Shown here: positions 1 to 7,604 of the stretch, piece by piece | Position numbering within the stretch: the first letter of the stretch is position 1 | How the letters are laid out: each line of letters begins with the position of its first letter | Assembly (NCBI RefSeq): GCF_900184035.1 | Contig: NZ_FXWP01000009.1 | Coordinates: 124,001-188,000 of the forward strand | DNA: 64,000 nt | Direction: 5' to 3' | Source of the DNA: Kosakonia pseudosacchari | GTDB lineage: Bacteria > Pseudomonadota > Gammaproteobacteria > Enterobacterales > Enterobacteriaceae | Made by a program: the position numbers and the translations under genes | Notes under the pieces: generated by a model | Seen by the model: the letters and a program-made list of their open reading frames with translations, nothing else | Told to the model about the DNA's origin: nothing | The model's database searches: none

Positions 1-1
1 T

Positions 2-718
2 TTCCCTGACTCAGAGAAATGCAAAACCGCCGGGAAAAACGCTGTCTGTTCATTCACCAAAGATATCCCCACCAAACTCAACATCAAGCCTGACAATGTC
101 TCCTTGCCTGGCGCGTGGGGGCTTTCTTCAACGCTCACTGAAATATTCCTCCTACAGCAAGCACAAGGGATGAAGGAGGTGGCATGGGGAAGGATCGCAG
201 GAGACAAAGTGTGGCAATCGTTGTTAAGCCTGCATAATGCCCAGTTTGATCTTTTGCAAAGAACACCTGAAGTGGCGCGCAGCAGGGCGACGCCCTTACT
301 TGATTTAATACGCACGGCATTAACCACCAACGGCGCTGATCCGAATCACTACGGCATCACATTTCCTGTTTCTGTATTGTTTATTGCCGGACACGATACC
401 AATCTCGCCAATCTCAGCGGCGCGTTAGATCTTAACTGGTCACTGCCATCACAACCCGATAATACCCCGCCAGGCGGAGAGTTGGTTTTCGAACGCTGGA
501 CGCGGGTGAGCGACAATACGACCTGGGTTCAGGTCTCGTTCGTGTATCAAACCCTGCAGGAGATGAGAGAGATGCAGTCTTTCTCGCTGGATAACCCGCC
601 GGGTCGGGTGGATCTTGCGCTTAAAGCCTGTAGCGAAAAGAATGCGCAGGGAATGTGCTCCTTAAGCAGTTTTGCCAGGCTGATGGAATCGGTACGCGTC
701 GCGGATTGCGGCTTATGA
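2..718 (+). CDS. appA: AppA-type histidine acid phosphatase / phytase, 3' part
   Basis: About 239 C-terminal residues of a periplasmic histidine acid phosphatase that removes phosphate from phytate and other monoesters. The reading frame is open to the left edge, so the signal peptide and the N-terminal RHGxRxP catalytic motif lie outside the window. Visible family marks are the C-terminal HDTNLA motif (the His-Asp pair is the substrate-binding and proton-donor site, about residue 133 of the visible part) and the neighbouring PPGGELVFERW block, both nearly the same as in E. coli AppA as recalled. Cysteines near the C-terminus fit the disulfides of the family. AppA is favoured over glucose-1-phosphatase Agp because of LLQQAQGM and LLSLHNAQFDLLQRTPEVARS-like stretches. 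The exact substrate preference cannot be read from sequence. Confidence 0.88.
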   Translation, partial: FPDSEKCKTAGKNAVCSFTKDIPTKLNIKPDNVSLPGAWGLSSTLTEIFLLQQAQGMKEVAWGRIAGDKVWQSLLSLHNAQFDLLQRTPEVARSRATPLLDLIRTALTTNGADPNHYGITFPVSVLFIAGHDTNLANLSGALDLNWSLPSQPDNTPPGGELVFERWTRVSDNTTWVQVSFVYQTLQEMREMQSFSLDNPPGRVDLALKACSEKNAQGMCSLSSFARLMESVRVADCGL

Positions 719-841
719 AACATAGCTTTTCGCCAGCAAAGTGCCTCTTGCGAGCCGCTTCCAAATTCTGTGCCCCGAACATTGATAAAGAAACGGGGCA
801 CCGGCGATTGGCGCTTACTGTGCCATTGCATCGGTTTGTCT

Positions 842-1684
842 TTAGCGAAAAACGGAAGGCTCGGTGCCGTAGCGTTTACTGAACTGACGGCTGAAACTGG
901 CGACCGACGCATAGCCAACACGCGCGGCGACCGATTTTATGGGGATGCGGGTGGTCATCAGTAACTGAAGAGCATCGGCAATCCTCGCATCGGTGATCAC
1001 CGCGCTGAGCGTGGTGTTTTCTGCCGCAAGACGGCGACGCAGTGTGGCGCCGCTAATATTGAGCCGCTCCTCAATCTCACCGGTAGACCAGTGATGTGCC
1101 GGGTCATGGCTTACCATTTTGCGTATCGTCATGGCGATGCCCGGCGGCTGAAGACGCAACAAACCGTGATGTCCCATCTCAAATAACCTGAGCACAACCT
1201 CAAGCATCGCATGTATTGCGAGTGCCCGGTTCCCGGCCCGCAGCGCCGCAACCCAGCGGGTCATCGGGGCGATAAATTTTGCCAGCGGTTCAGCGGCGAT
1301 GCTCCCCGGATTTGCCGGGGGTAAGACGCGCAGTAAGAGCCGCGCGGCCTCCAGTTGCTCCTCGGCCAGTAACACCGTCAGCGCGAGAAACTCGCCGCTG
1401 CCGGGGTCGGGCGTACACTCAATATCAATGCTTCGGGCGTTGGGGAATACCAGCATCTCGCCGGGTGCTACGCAGACCCATTTGTCCTGCTCGCGGTAAC
1501 GAAACGTGCCGCGCAGGGGAAAAGAGAACGTTGCCCCTTCGACCTGAAACTTGTTCACCTGCCAGCTTTGCATGGCGCGCAGGCAACAGCAGGGAAAGGC
1601 TTGTCCGGAACAGACCAGATCCAGCAGCGCATTGAGCAGGGTTTCTGTTTCGTGCGCATCGGCATGTAAAACGGGGTTTATCAT
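842..1684 (-). CDS. AraC-family transcriptional regulator
   Basis: A 280-residue regulator with the usual AraC plan: an N-terminal cupin-like sensing region (GTFRYRE and APGEMLVFPNA-type strands, residues 60-90) and a C-terminal double helix-turn-helix of about 80 residues (from roughly residue 197, ending GYASVASFSRQFSKRYG). The ATG at 1684 is chosen over an upstream in-frame ATG at 1750 because AGAGAAG lies just before it and the upstream extension has no homology-like features. It lies 62 bp downstream of the metallo-hydrolase gene on the same strand, so it may be its regulator. Several cysteines (CCCLRA) near residue 34 are unusual. The specific regulon is unknown. Confidence 0.85.
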   Translation of the reverse strand: MINPVLHADAHETETLLNALLDLVCSGQAFPCCCLRAMQSWQVNKFQVEGATFSFPLRGTFRYREQDKWVCVAPGEMLVFPNARSIDIECTPDPGSGEFLALTVLLAEEQLEAARLLLRVLPPANPGSIAAEPLAKFIAPMTRWVAALRAGNRALAIHAMLEVVLRLFEMGHHGLLRLQPPGIAMTIRKMVSHDPAHHWSTGEIEERLNISGATLRRRLAAENTTLSAVITDARIADALQLLMTTRIPIKSVAARVGYASVASFSRQFSKRYGTEPSVFR

Positions 1685-1708
1685 TCGATCTTCTCTGCAA
1701 TACGGGTT

Positions 1709-1740
1709 CCGGCAGGAATACACGCGCGTGTGCCTGCCGG
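1709..1740. other. Long inverted repeat between metallo-hydrolase and AraC genes
   Basis: CCGGCAGG at 1709-1716 pairs perfectly with CCTGCCGG at 1733-1740, and the loop itself contains the palindrome CACGCGCGTG. It sits immediately after the metallo-hydrolase stop codon. There is no T-tract on either side, so it is either an attenuating or mRNA-stabilising hairpin or a regulator site rather than a classical terminator. Confidence 0.5.
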
Positions 1741-1746
1741 AGAAAT

Positions 1747-2610
1747 TCACATAGCGTAATGCAACGCGTAGCTTTTACCGCTACGGCTGAGTTTGGCCGT
1801 GGTCGGCAGGTTGAAGTGCATACCGCAAACAGAAATATCATCTGTTGCAACGCGATCCAACAGCGTATTGCGCGTTTTTGCCGCCAGCGCCGGGTCGCGG
1901 TCAAAGGCAATCGAGACCTCAGGGCGGGCTATCTGGATATGTGGAAAATGGACAATATCCCCCCAGATAAGCAGAGAACCTTTCTCGTTGCCAAGCAGAA
2001 AACCACTGTGACCTGGGGTATGACCAAAAAGCGGCACCGCCTGAATACCGGGCAGAAGATCCTCGTGTGTAAAGGGCACCAGCCTGTCGTCGTAAGCGCT
2101 GAAGGCATTCTTCGCGATGTCAAAGGAACGCTTGAGTCCCTCCGGTGCGCTGGCATACAGCGTTTCATCACGCCAGAAGGCCAGCTCTTTCTCATGCACA
2201 AACAGACGTTGCACGTTACTGAATAGCGGGGTCTGCAGCGGGCCGGCAAGACCGCCAATATGATCGCGATGGCCGTGGGTCAACAGGATAGTGTCGATAC
2301 TGAGTGGGTCAATGCCCGCTGCGGCAAGGGCGGCGGGTAACTCGCCGCTTGCACCGTCGGGCGTACCGGTTCCGCTATCGATAAGAATGGTGTGTCCGGT
2401 GGTTTCGACCACGCAGGCGTTAATGTTCATACGCGGCAGGGGCGAAACGCCGTTCGCGCGCAGTAACGCTTCGGCATGGTCGGTTTCAATGCCGTTCAAC
2501 AGCGCAACAGTGCCTTCAAGGTAACCGTCACTGAGTATCGTGACAGTGATGTCCTGCAATTGCTGGCGTGTTATTCCGGGCGTTTGCTCAAGCATTCTGG
2601 ACGTCATCAT
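1747..2610 (-). CDS. Metallo-beta-lactamase-fold hydrolase
   Basis: A 287-residue MBL-fold protein. The zinc motif HGHRDH is near residue 111, followed by GHTPGHSG near residue 196, WGDIVH (bridging Asp) and a late His (GMHFNLP), the full set of MBL metal ligands. Such proteins include lactonases (YtnP/AiiA type) and glyoxalase-like enzymes; the long N-terminal part before HxHxDH resembles the lactonase-like group, but the substrate cannot be assigned. Two adjacent ATGs (2610 and 2607) follow AGCGAGGATT; the second has the better spacing. A longer frame to 2709 lacks a plausible ribosome-binding site. No signal peptide is evident. Confidence 0.82.
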   Translation of the reverse strand: MMTSRMLEQTPGITRQQLQDITVTILSDGYLEGTVALLNGIETDHAEALLRANGVSPLPRMNINACVVETTGHTILIDSGTGTPDGASGELPAALAAAGIDPLSIDTILLTHGHRDHIGGLAGPLQTPLFSNVQRLFVHEKELAFWRDETLYASAPEGLKRSFDIAKNAFSAYDDRLVPFTHEDLLPGIQAVPLFGHTPGHSGFLLGNEKGSLLIWGDIVHFPHIQIARPEVSIAFDRDPALAAKTRNTLLDRVATDDISVCGMHFNLPTTAKLSRSGKSYALHYAM

Positions 2611-2729
2611 AATCCTCGCTTCCTTTTCATCACATTCCGTTGAATGTCGAATACAGCGTAATGAAAAAGCGTGCGCGTATTTGTTCAATGCAGTGCGTTT
2701 CGCGCTCATTGTGCATCACGCGCGCGTCG

Positions 2730-3056
2730 TTATTCGTCCAGTGTCTGAAAAGAATAGGCTTTTTCCACCCGGCAAATACGGGTTGTAAACGAGTGGTACC
2801 ACTTTTCACGCCCGGTTTTCTGCGCAATGAGATGTTCGGCATTCATCTTCCAGCTCTTAATGGCCTCAAGCGAGGTCCAGTAAGAGACGGTAATGCCAAC
2901 CTCTTCACGGGCGGAATCCACGCCCAGAAAACCAGGTTGGTTTACCGCCAGTGCCATCATGCGCTCGGACATTGCCCCGTAGCCATCATCAATAGCGGTG
3001 CGCACGGAGGTGAAAATCACTGCGTAATACGGGGTGGGGTGGCTAAATGCTGACAT
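2730..3056 (-). CDS. Antibiotic biosynthesis monooxygenase (ABM) domain protein
   Basis: A 108-residue small dimeric ferredoxin-like-fold protein of the ABM superfamily. It shows the pattern expected of the family: an N-terminal YYAVIFTS strand, NQPGFLGVDSAREEVGITVSYW in the middle (the central PGFLG...SYW block is typical) and a W-x-x-H helix segment (SWKMNAEH). Members oxidise aromatics or degrade heme without cofactor, but many are of unknown function. AGGAGCCGCA precedes the ATG. The gene is oriented like the neighbouring hydrolase and may be co-transcribed with it. Confidence 0.8.
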   Translation of the reverse strand: MSAFSHPTPYYAVIFTSVRTAIDDGYGAMSERMMALAVNQPGFLGVDSAREEVGITVSYWTSLEAIKSWKMNAEHLIAQKTGREKWYHSFTTRICRVEKAYSFQTLDE

Positions 3057-3124
3057 TGCGGCTCCTGACTCGGGTTGTCTGATCTCTATCCTGACAGGAA
3101 TTTCACGCAGCGGTAGCTACCTGT

Positions 3125-3337
3125 TCAGGCGACTTTTTTTTCCGGATATTTGCCTTTTACCACGCCATCATAAAAACGGCCTTTGGAGACAACAGTAAGA
3201 AACAGGGAAAAGATACGTTCCGGCACGCCCTGATACTGGTAGACGCTTTTATCATGAAAACAGATTTCCAGCGTGCGGGTGCGTTCGTCATAACCGACAG
3301 AAGCGATGCGTGATGAGGTAACTGAGTGATGCTGCAT
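3125..3337 (-). CDS. KTSC domain protein
   Basis: A 70-residue protein consisting of one KTSC domain (SSRIASVGYDERTRTLEICF, then SVYQYQGVPERIFS and SKGRFYD), named for a conserved Lys-Thr-Ser-Cys element. Here that element reads as VVSKGRFY near the C-terminus, so the canonical residues are not fully kept. The family is thought to bind nucleic acid or act alongside RNA-processing enzymes, but no function is established. The ATG at 3337 is supported by AAGGAGCGAATTT; the frame extends upstream without a better start. Confidence 0.8.
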   Translation of the reverse strand: MQHHSVTSSRIASVGYDERTRTLEICFHDKSVYQYQGVPERIFSLFLTVVSKGRFYDGVVKGKYPEKKVA

Positions 3338-3415
3338 AAATTCGCTCCTTGCCGTGCGGGCTGAAACCGTGATTATCAGCGAGCTTCCCGCGGGTGTCAT
3401 GCAAAATCGGTGCAT

Positions 3416-3448
3416 AAAAAAGCCACCGGCGCTAACCGGTGGCTTTTT
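3416..3448 (-). terminator. Rho-independent terminator of nifJ
   Basis: A GCCACCGG / CCGGTGGC stem with six-base loop is flanked by A5-6 on the left and T5 on the right, so it can work on both strands. It lies 12 bp beyond the nifJ stop and separates nifJ from the KTSC gene. Confidence 0.9.
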
Positions 3449-3459
3449 CGACGACAGGC

Positions 3460-6400
3460 TTATTCCGCCGCGTTTTTCTCCGCTTTCCCTGCCAGTTGGG
3501 CGAGGAAGTCGTAGCGTTTTTGCAGGTCGGCTGCGGCATCTTTCCAGAGCTGTTCCGCTACCTCCGGCTGCTGCGCGTTCAGACGACGGAAGCGCTGCTC
3601 ATTAAGCAGGGTTTCCGCCAGCGCATCTGACGGCGGCCGCGAGTCCAGCGCCAGTGGCACTTTCCCTTCCTCTTCGCGGCGCGGATCGTAGCGGTACAGC
3701 GGCCAGAAGCCGGTCGCGGTGAGCTGGCGCATCTGATCGTGGCTCAGCGCCAAATCATAGCCGTGCTCTTCACAGGGGCTGTAAGCAATTATAAGCGACG
3801 GGCCGGGGTAGGCTTCTGCTTCCTGAATGGCTTTTACCGTCTGGTTGAGCTGCGCGCCCAGCGAAATCTGCGCGACGTAAACGTGACCGTACATCATCAT
3901 GCTGACGCCCAGATCTTTGCGTGCCTTGCGTTTGCCATGCTCGCCAAATTTGGTCACCGCACCGAGCGGTGTCGCTTTGGAGGCCTGGCCGCCCGTGTTG
4001 GAGTAACACTGGGTATCAAGCACCAGAATATTGACGTTCTCAGTCAGACTCAGCACATGATCGAGACCGCCAAAGCCGATATCGTACGCCCAGCCATCAC
4101 CGCCAATCAGCCAAATCGATTTTTCGACCAGCGCATCGGCATCAGTTAACAGTTGTTGTGCGCCTTCGACCGATGCCAGCGCAGTACGCAGCTCAGCCAC
4201 TTGCGCGCGGCGTTCTTCCGGCGTCGCTTGCGCATGCAATGCCGCGTTCAGTTCCGGCGGAATATGCTCAGCGAAGTGATCCACCAGCCGCAGTACACGC
4301 TGGCGGTGTTGATCCACGCTTAAGCGGAACCCAAGCCCGAACTCGGCGTTATCTTCAAACAGCGAGTTCGCCCACGCTGGCCCGCGCCCGTTTTCATCGG
4401 TGGTGTAGGGCGTCGAGGGCAGGTTACCGCCATAAATTGATGAACAACCGGTGGCATTGGCGATCATCATCCGGTCGCCATACAGTTGCGTCAGCAGTTT
4501 GATATACGGCGTTTCGCCACAGCCTGAGCACGCCCCGGAATACTCAAACAGCGGGGTAATTAGCTGCGAGGTACGAATGTCGATACGTTCCAGTTTGCTG
4601 CGGTCGATCTCCGGCAGGTCGAGGAAGAAGTCGTAATTCACTTTCTCTTCTTCAACGTGTTCAAGGCGCGACATCATATTGATGGCTTTGATGTCCGGGT
4701 TCTGGCGATCTTTTGCCGGGCAAACTTCCACGCACAGGTTACAGCCGGTGCAATCTTCCGGCGCGACTTGCAGCACATATTTCTGCCCGCGCATATCGCG
4801 GGATTTCACATCCAGTGAATGCAGGCTTGACGGGGCGTTTTCCATCGCCTGCGGTGAGACCACTTTGGCGCGGATCGCCGAGTGCGGGCAGGCGGCAACG
4901 CAGTGGTTACACTGGGTACAGAGCTCTTCTTTCCAGACAGGGATCGCTTCGGCGATATTGCGTTTCTCCCAGCGCGTGGTACCCACCGGCCAGGTACCGT
5001 CCGGCGGCAGCGCGGAGACGGGCAATGCATCGCCAAGACCGGCCAGCATGGCCGCCGTCACGGTTTTCACGAAATCTGGCGCTGAATCAGAGACCACCGG
5101 CGGGCGATGGGCGCTTTGCGGATTAATCGCTTGCAGCGGTACGCTGAACAGCGACTCGCGGGCCATTGCCAGCGCCTGCCAGTTTCGTTCCACCAGTTCC
5201 TGACCTTTACTGCTGTAACTTTTGGCAATCGCACCCTGCAATTCCATCAGCGCGCTGTCGCCAGGCAGAATATTGGTGAGATGGAAGAACGCCATCTGCA
5301 TGACGGTGTTAATGCGGGCGGCAAGCCCGCATTCACGGGCGATTTTCGCGGCGTTAATCACATAGAGACGGGCTTTTTTCTGGTTTAGCACCGCCTGCAC
5401 TTCCTGCGGCAAACGTGACCAGACTTCGTCGGCGCTATAGGGCGTGTTAAGCAGGAAAATACCGCCCGGTTTCAGGCGCTCGGCCATCTGGTATTTGTCG
5501 ATAAACTGCAACTGGTGGCAACCGACGAAATCCGCCTGCGACACCAGATAAGCCGAGTTGATCGGCTTTTCACTGACGCGCAGGTGCGAGACCGTCAGGC
5601 CGCCTGCCTTTTTCGAATCATAAACAAAATAACCCTGCGCATACCACGGTGTGGAGTTACCGATAATTTTGATGTTGTTTTTCGTTGCCGAGACGCTACC
5701 GTCGCTGCCAAGCCCGTAGAACAGCGCTTCTAATTTGGCATGCGATGGCAGGGTGTTTTCCGGTAGCGGCAGAGAAAGGTGGGTCACATCGTCGTAAATG
5801 CCGACGGTAAAACGCGGTTTGGGTTTCGTCGCGCGCAGCTCGTTAAAAATGGCCAGCACGCATTCGGGGCCAAACTCTTTTGAGGAGAGACCGTAACGCC
5901 CGCCGATGACGCGCGGCAGGGTTTCCCGCTCGCCGTTATTAAATGCTTCAGCCAGCGCGGTTATCACATCGAGATAAAGCGGTTCGGCCTGGGCGCCGGG
6001 TTCTTTAGTGCGATCCAGCACGGCAACAGTTTTCGCGCTTTCCGGTAACACGGACAACAGATGCGCGGCGCTGAACGGGCGATAGAGACGCACTTTCAGC
6101 ACGCCGACTTTTTCACCGCGCGTCAGCAGTTCATCGACCACTTCTTCGCAGGTACCGATCGCTGAGCCCATCAGCACGATCACGCGATCGGCCTGCGGGT
6201 GACCATAATACTCAAAAGGTTTGTACTGCCGCCCGGTGGCGGTGGCGAAATCGTCCATCGCCTGCTCAACGTGATCGTAGACCGCGTTGTACCATGGGTT
6301 GGTGGCTTCGCGAGACTGGAAATAGGTGTCCGGATTGGCAGAAGTACCACGGATCACCGGATGTTCAGGGTTGAGCGCGCGAGCACGATGCGCATCAATT

Positions 6401-6984
6401 TCCGGCTGAGGAAGCAGGTTGCGAAGGGTGTCATCCGCCAGCGGCACGATTTTATTGATTTCGTGCGAGGTGCGAAAACCATCAAAGAAATGAATGAATG
6501 GCACACGGCTTTTCAGGGTCGCTATCTGCGAAATAAGCGCGAAATCTTGTGCTTCCTGCACGCTGCTGGCAGCGAGCATCGCACAACCGGTCTGGCGAAC
6601 CGCCATCACATCGGAGTGATCGCCAAAGATAGAGAGCGCGTGGGTGGCGACGGTGCGTGCGGCTACATGCAGAACAAACGGCGTTAATTGGCCCGCCAGT
6701 TTGTAAAGTGTGGGGATCATCAGCAGCAAACCCTGCGATGACGTAAATGAGGTTGAAAGCGCACCGGTTTGCAAAGCGCCGTGCACAGCGGCAATCGCGC
6801 CCGCTTCCGACTGCATTTCCACGACGCGCGGCGTGTCGCCCCAGATGTTTTTCAGACCGTTTCCGGCCCATGCATCCGCCTGTTCAGCCATCGTCGAGCT
6901 GGGGGTAATGGGGTATATGGCGATAACTTCACTGGTGCGGTAAGCGACTGAGGCGACCGCGCCATTACCGTCAATAGTAATCAT
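3460..6984 (-). CDS. nifJ: Pyruvate:ferredoxin/flavodoxin oxidoreductase
   Basis: A 1174-residue single-chain enzyme that oxidises pyruvate and CoA to acetyl-CoA and CO2, passing electrons to flavodoxin or ferredoxin. It is near collinear with E. coli YdbK (same length as recalled). Domains in order: pyrimidine-binding PFOR N-terminus (IYPITPSS, EMQSEAGA), transketolase-like domain, gamma domain (KVGVLKVRLYRPF), a 2x[4Fe-4S] ferredoxin domain (CTQCNHC near residue 688, CTGCNLC near 745), the proximal cluster/TPP part (CSGCGETPY) and TPP/Mg motif GDGWAYDIGFGG near 960. ATG at 6984 matches the E. coli start; GGGTGCC is a weak ribosome-binding site. In diazotrophs such an enzyme can feed nitrogenase, but no nif genes are nearby, and the E. 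coli position argues for a housekeeping/redox role. Confidence 0.96.
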   Translation of the reverse strand: MITIDGNGAVASVAYRTSEVIAIYPITPSSTMAEQADAWAGNGLKNIWGDTPRVVEMQSEAGAIAAVHGALQTGALSTSFTSSQGLLLMIPTLYKLAGQLTPFVLHVAARTVATHALSIFGDHSDVMAVRQTGCAMLAASSVQEAQDFALISQIATLKSRVPFIHFFDGFRTSHEINKIVPLADDTLRNLLPQPEIDAHRARALNPEHPVIRGTSANPDTYFQSREATNPWYNAVYDHVEQAMDDFATATGRQYKPFEYYGHPQADRVIVLMGSAIGTCEEVVDELLTRGEKVGVLKVRLYRPFSAAHLLSVLPESAKTVAVLDRTKEPGAQAEPLYLDVITALAEAFNNGERETLPRVIGGRYGLSSKEFGPECVLAIFNELRATKPKPRFTVGIYDDVTHLSLPLPENTLPSHAKLEALFYGLGSDGSVSATKNNIKIIGNSTPWYAQGYFVYDSKKAGGLTVSHLRVSEKPINSAYLVSQADFVGCHQLQFIDKYQMAERLKPGGIFLLNTPYSADEVWSRLPQEVQAVLNQKKARLYVINAAKIARECGLAARINTVMQMAFFHLTNILPGDSALMELQGAIAKSYSSKGQELVERNWQALAMARESLFSVPLQAINPQSAHRPPVVSDSAPDFVKTVTAAMLAGLGDALPVSALPPDGTWPVGTTRWEKRNIAEAIPVWKEELCTQCNHCVAACPHSAIRAKVVSPQAMENAPSSLHSLDVKSRDMRGQKYVLQVAPEDCTGCNLCVEVCPAKDRQNPDIKAINMMSRLEHVEEEKVNYDFFLDLPEIDRSKLERIDIRTSQLITPLFEYSGACSGCGETPYIKLLTQLYGDRMMIANATGCSSIYGGNLPSTPYTTDENGRGPAWANSLFEDNAEFGLGFRLSVDQHRQRVLRLVDHFAEHIPPELNAALHAQATPEERRAQVAELRTALASVEGAQQLLTDADALVEKSIWLIGGDGWAYDIGFGGLDHVLSLTENVNILVLDTQCYSNTGGQASKATPLGAVTKFGEHGKRKARKDLGVSMMMYGHVYVAQISLGAQLNQTVKAIQEAEAYPGPSLIIAYSPCEEHGYDLALSHDQMRQLTATGFWPLYRYDPRREEEGKVPLALDSRPPSDALAETLLNEQRFRRLNAQQPEVAEQLWKDAAADLQKRYDFLAQLAGKAEKNAAE

Positions 6985-7013
6985 ATGGCACCCTTGCATT
7001 GCTCAATAGAAAG

Positions 7014-7038
7014 GGGCTTGTGAAACGGCGACAAGCCC
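7014..7038. other. Hairpin in the nifJ upstream leader
   Basis: GGGCTTGT (7014-7021) pairs with ACAAGCCC (7031-7038) around a nine-base loop. It lies 30-54 bp upstream of the nifJ start, within the probable 5' untranslated region. An AT-rich run (ATCTTTTTATTTTAG on the plus strand) adjoins it and could contain the -10 region of the nifJ promoter when read on the minus strand. The role, if any, is unknown. Confidence 0.4.
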
Positions 7039-7222
7039 TGTAGTTATCTTTTTATTTTAGCAAAGCACTGTGCGAGCAATTTTCGCTTTTGTGTCCTGAG
7101 GTATAACTGGAATCAATGAATTGCCATTTAAACCGCGCCAGGAAAGCGGCATTATTGCGCGGGGGCGAACGTTTCCTGTTACGCTGCTGAATGAAGCAGG
7201 CTCAGCAACCGAGACGATGGAC

Positions 7223-7411
7223 ATGAGCGGTCAGGCCGCTGCCCCTGTTGTGGATGTGCAACGCTTGCCAAAAAGGCCAGTGGGAGATTTGCCCCGTTTG
7301 CCACCGGGAAGATGATCCTGCTCAGGAGAATGATCCCGACTTACCGGCGGCGCGAACGTGCGCAATCTTAATGAGGCAACAAAAGCGTACCAAGGCAAAA
7401 TTACCGAATAA
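7223..7411 (+). pseudogene. CPCC-family cysteine-rich protein, frame-disrupted
   Basis: Three consecutive short frames together reconstruct one CPCC-type protein. Frame 1 from 7231 gives SGRCPCCGCATLAKK. Frame 3 from about 7269 gives GQWEICPVCHREDDPAQEND. Frame 2 from 7346 gives GGANVRNLNEATKAYQGKIT and ends at TAA 7409-7411. The joins fall at a five-A run (7270-7274) and a TT pair (7341-7342); adding one base at each restores a single frame (DPDFTGGAN at the second join). The only nearby ATGs (7217, 7223) are in frame 2, so a third shift is needed at the start. This is either a decayed gene or homopolymer sequence error. Function of the family is unknown; the paired cysteines suggest metal binding. 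The rest of the 620-bp nifJ-diguanylate cyclase interval (6985-7222, 7412-7604) shows no other convincing gene. Confidence 0.72.
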
Positions 7412-7604
7412 GGGTGTGATGGGCCGCTCAATAATAGAGCCAGGGTGTTATCTGAATGGTATTTATACTCAACTCATGCTGCCTGAGCGGCTTCTGAACA
7501 GGTTATAAAACAAAAGACAGGTAGACGCCTGAACGTGGGTTTTTAACGGTTGGAATTTACCGCCGCAGCCGATCTGAAGGTGGAGTCGTTACGGGAAATA
7601 TGTC

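Noticed and set aside
3338-3459. Possible MicC small RNA next to nifJ, as in E. coli
   Set aside because: The interval contains only the nifJ terminator and the KTSC upstream region; no MicC-like sequence or separate promoter/terminator pair was found.
3460-6984. Membership of a nitrogen-fixation cluster for nifJ
   Set aside because: No nif genes occur nearby, and the position and sequence match E. coli ydbK, which is not a nitrogen-fixation gene.
7121-7315. 64-residue frame upstream of the CPCC remnant
   Set aside because: It overlaps the CPCC coding in another frame, has no ribosome-binding site and no recognisable motif.
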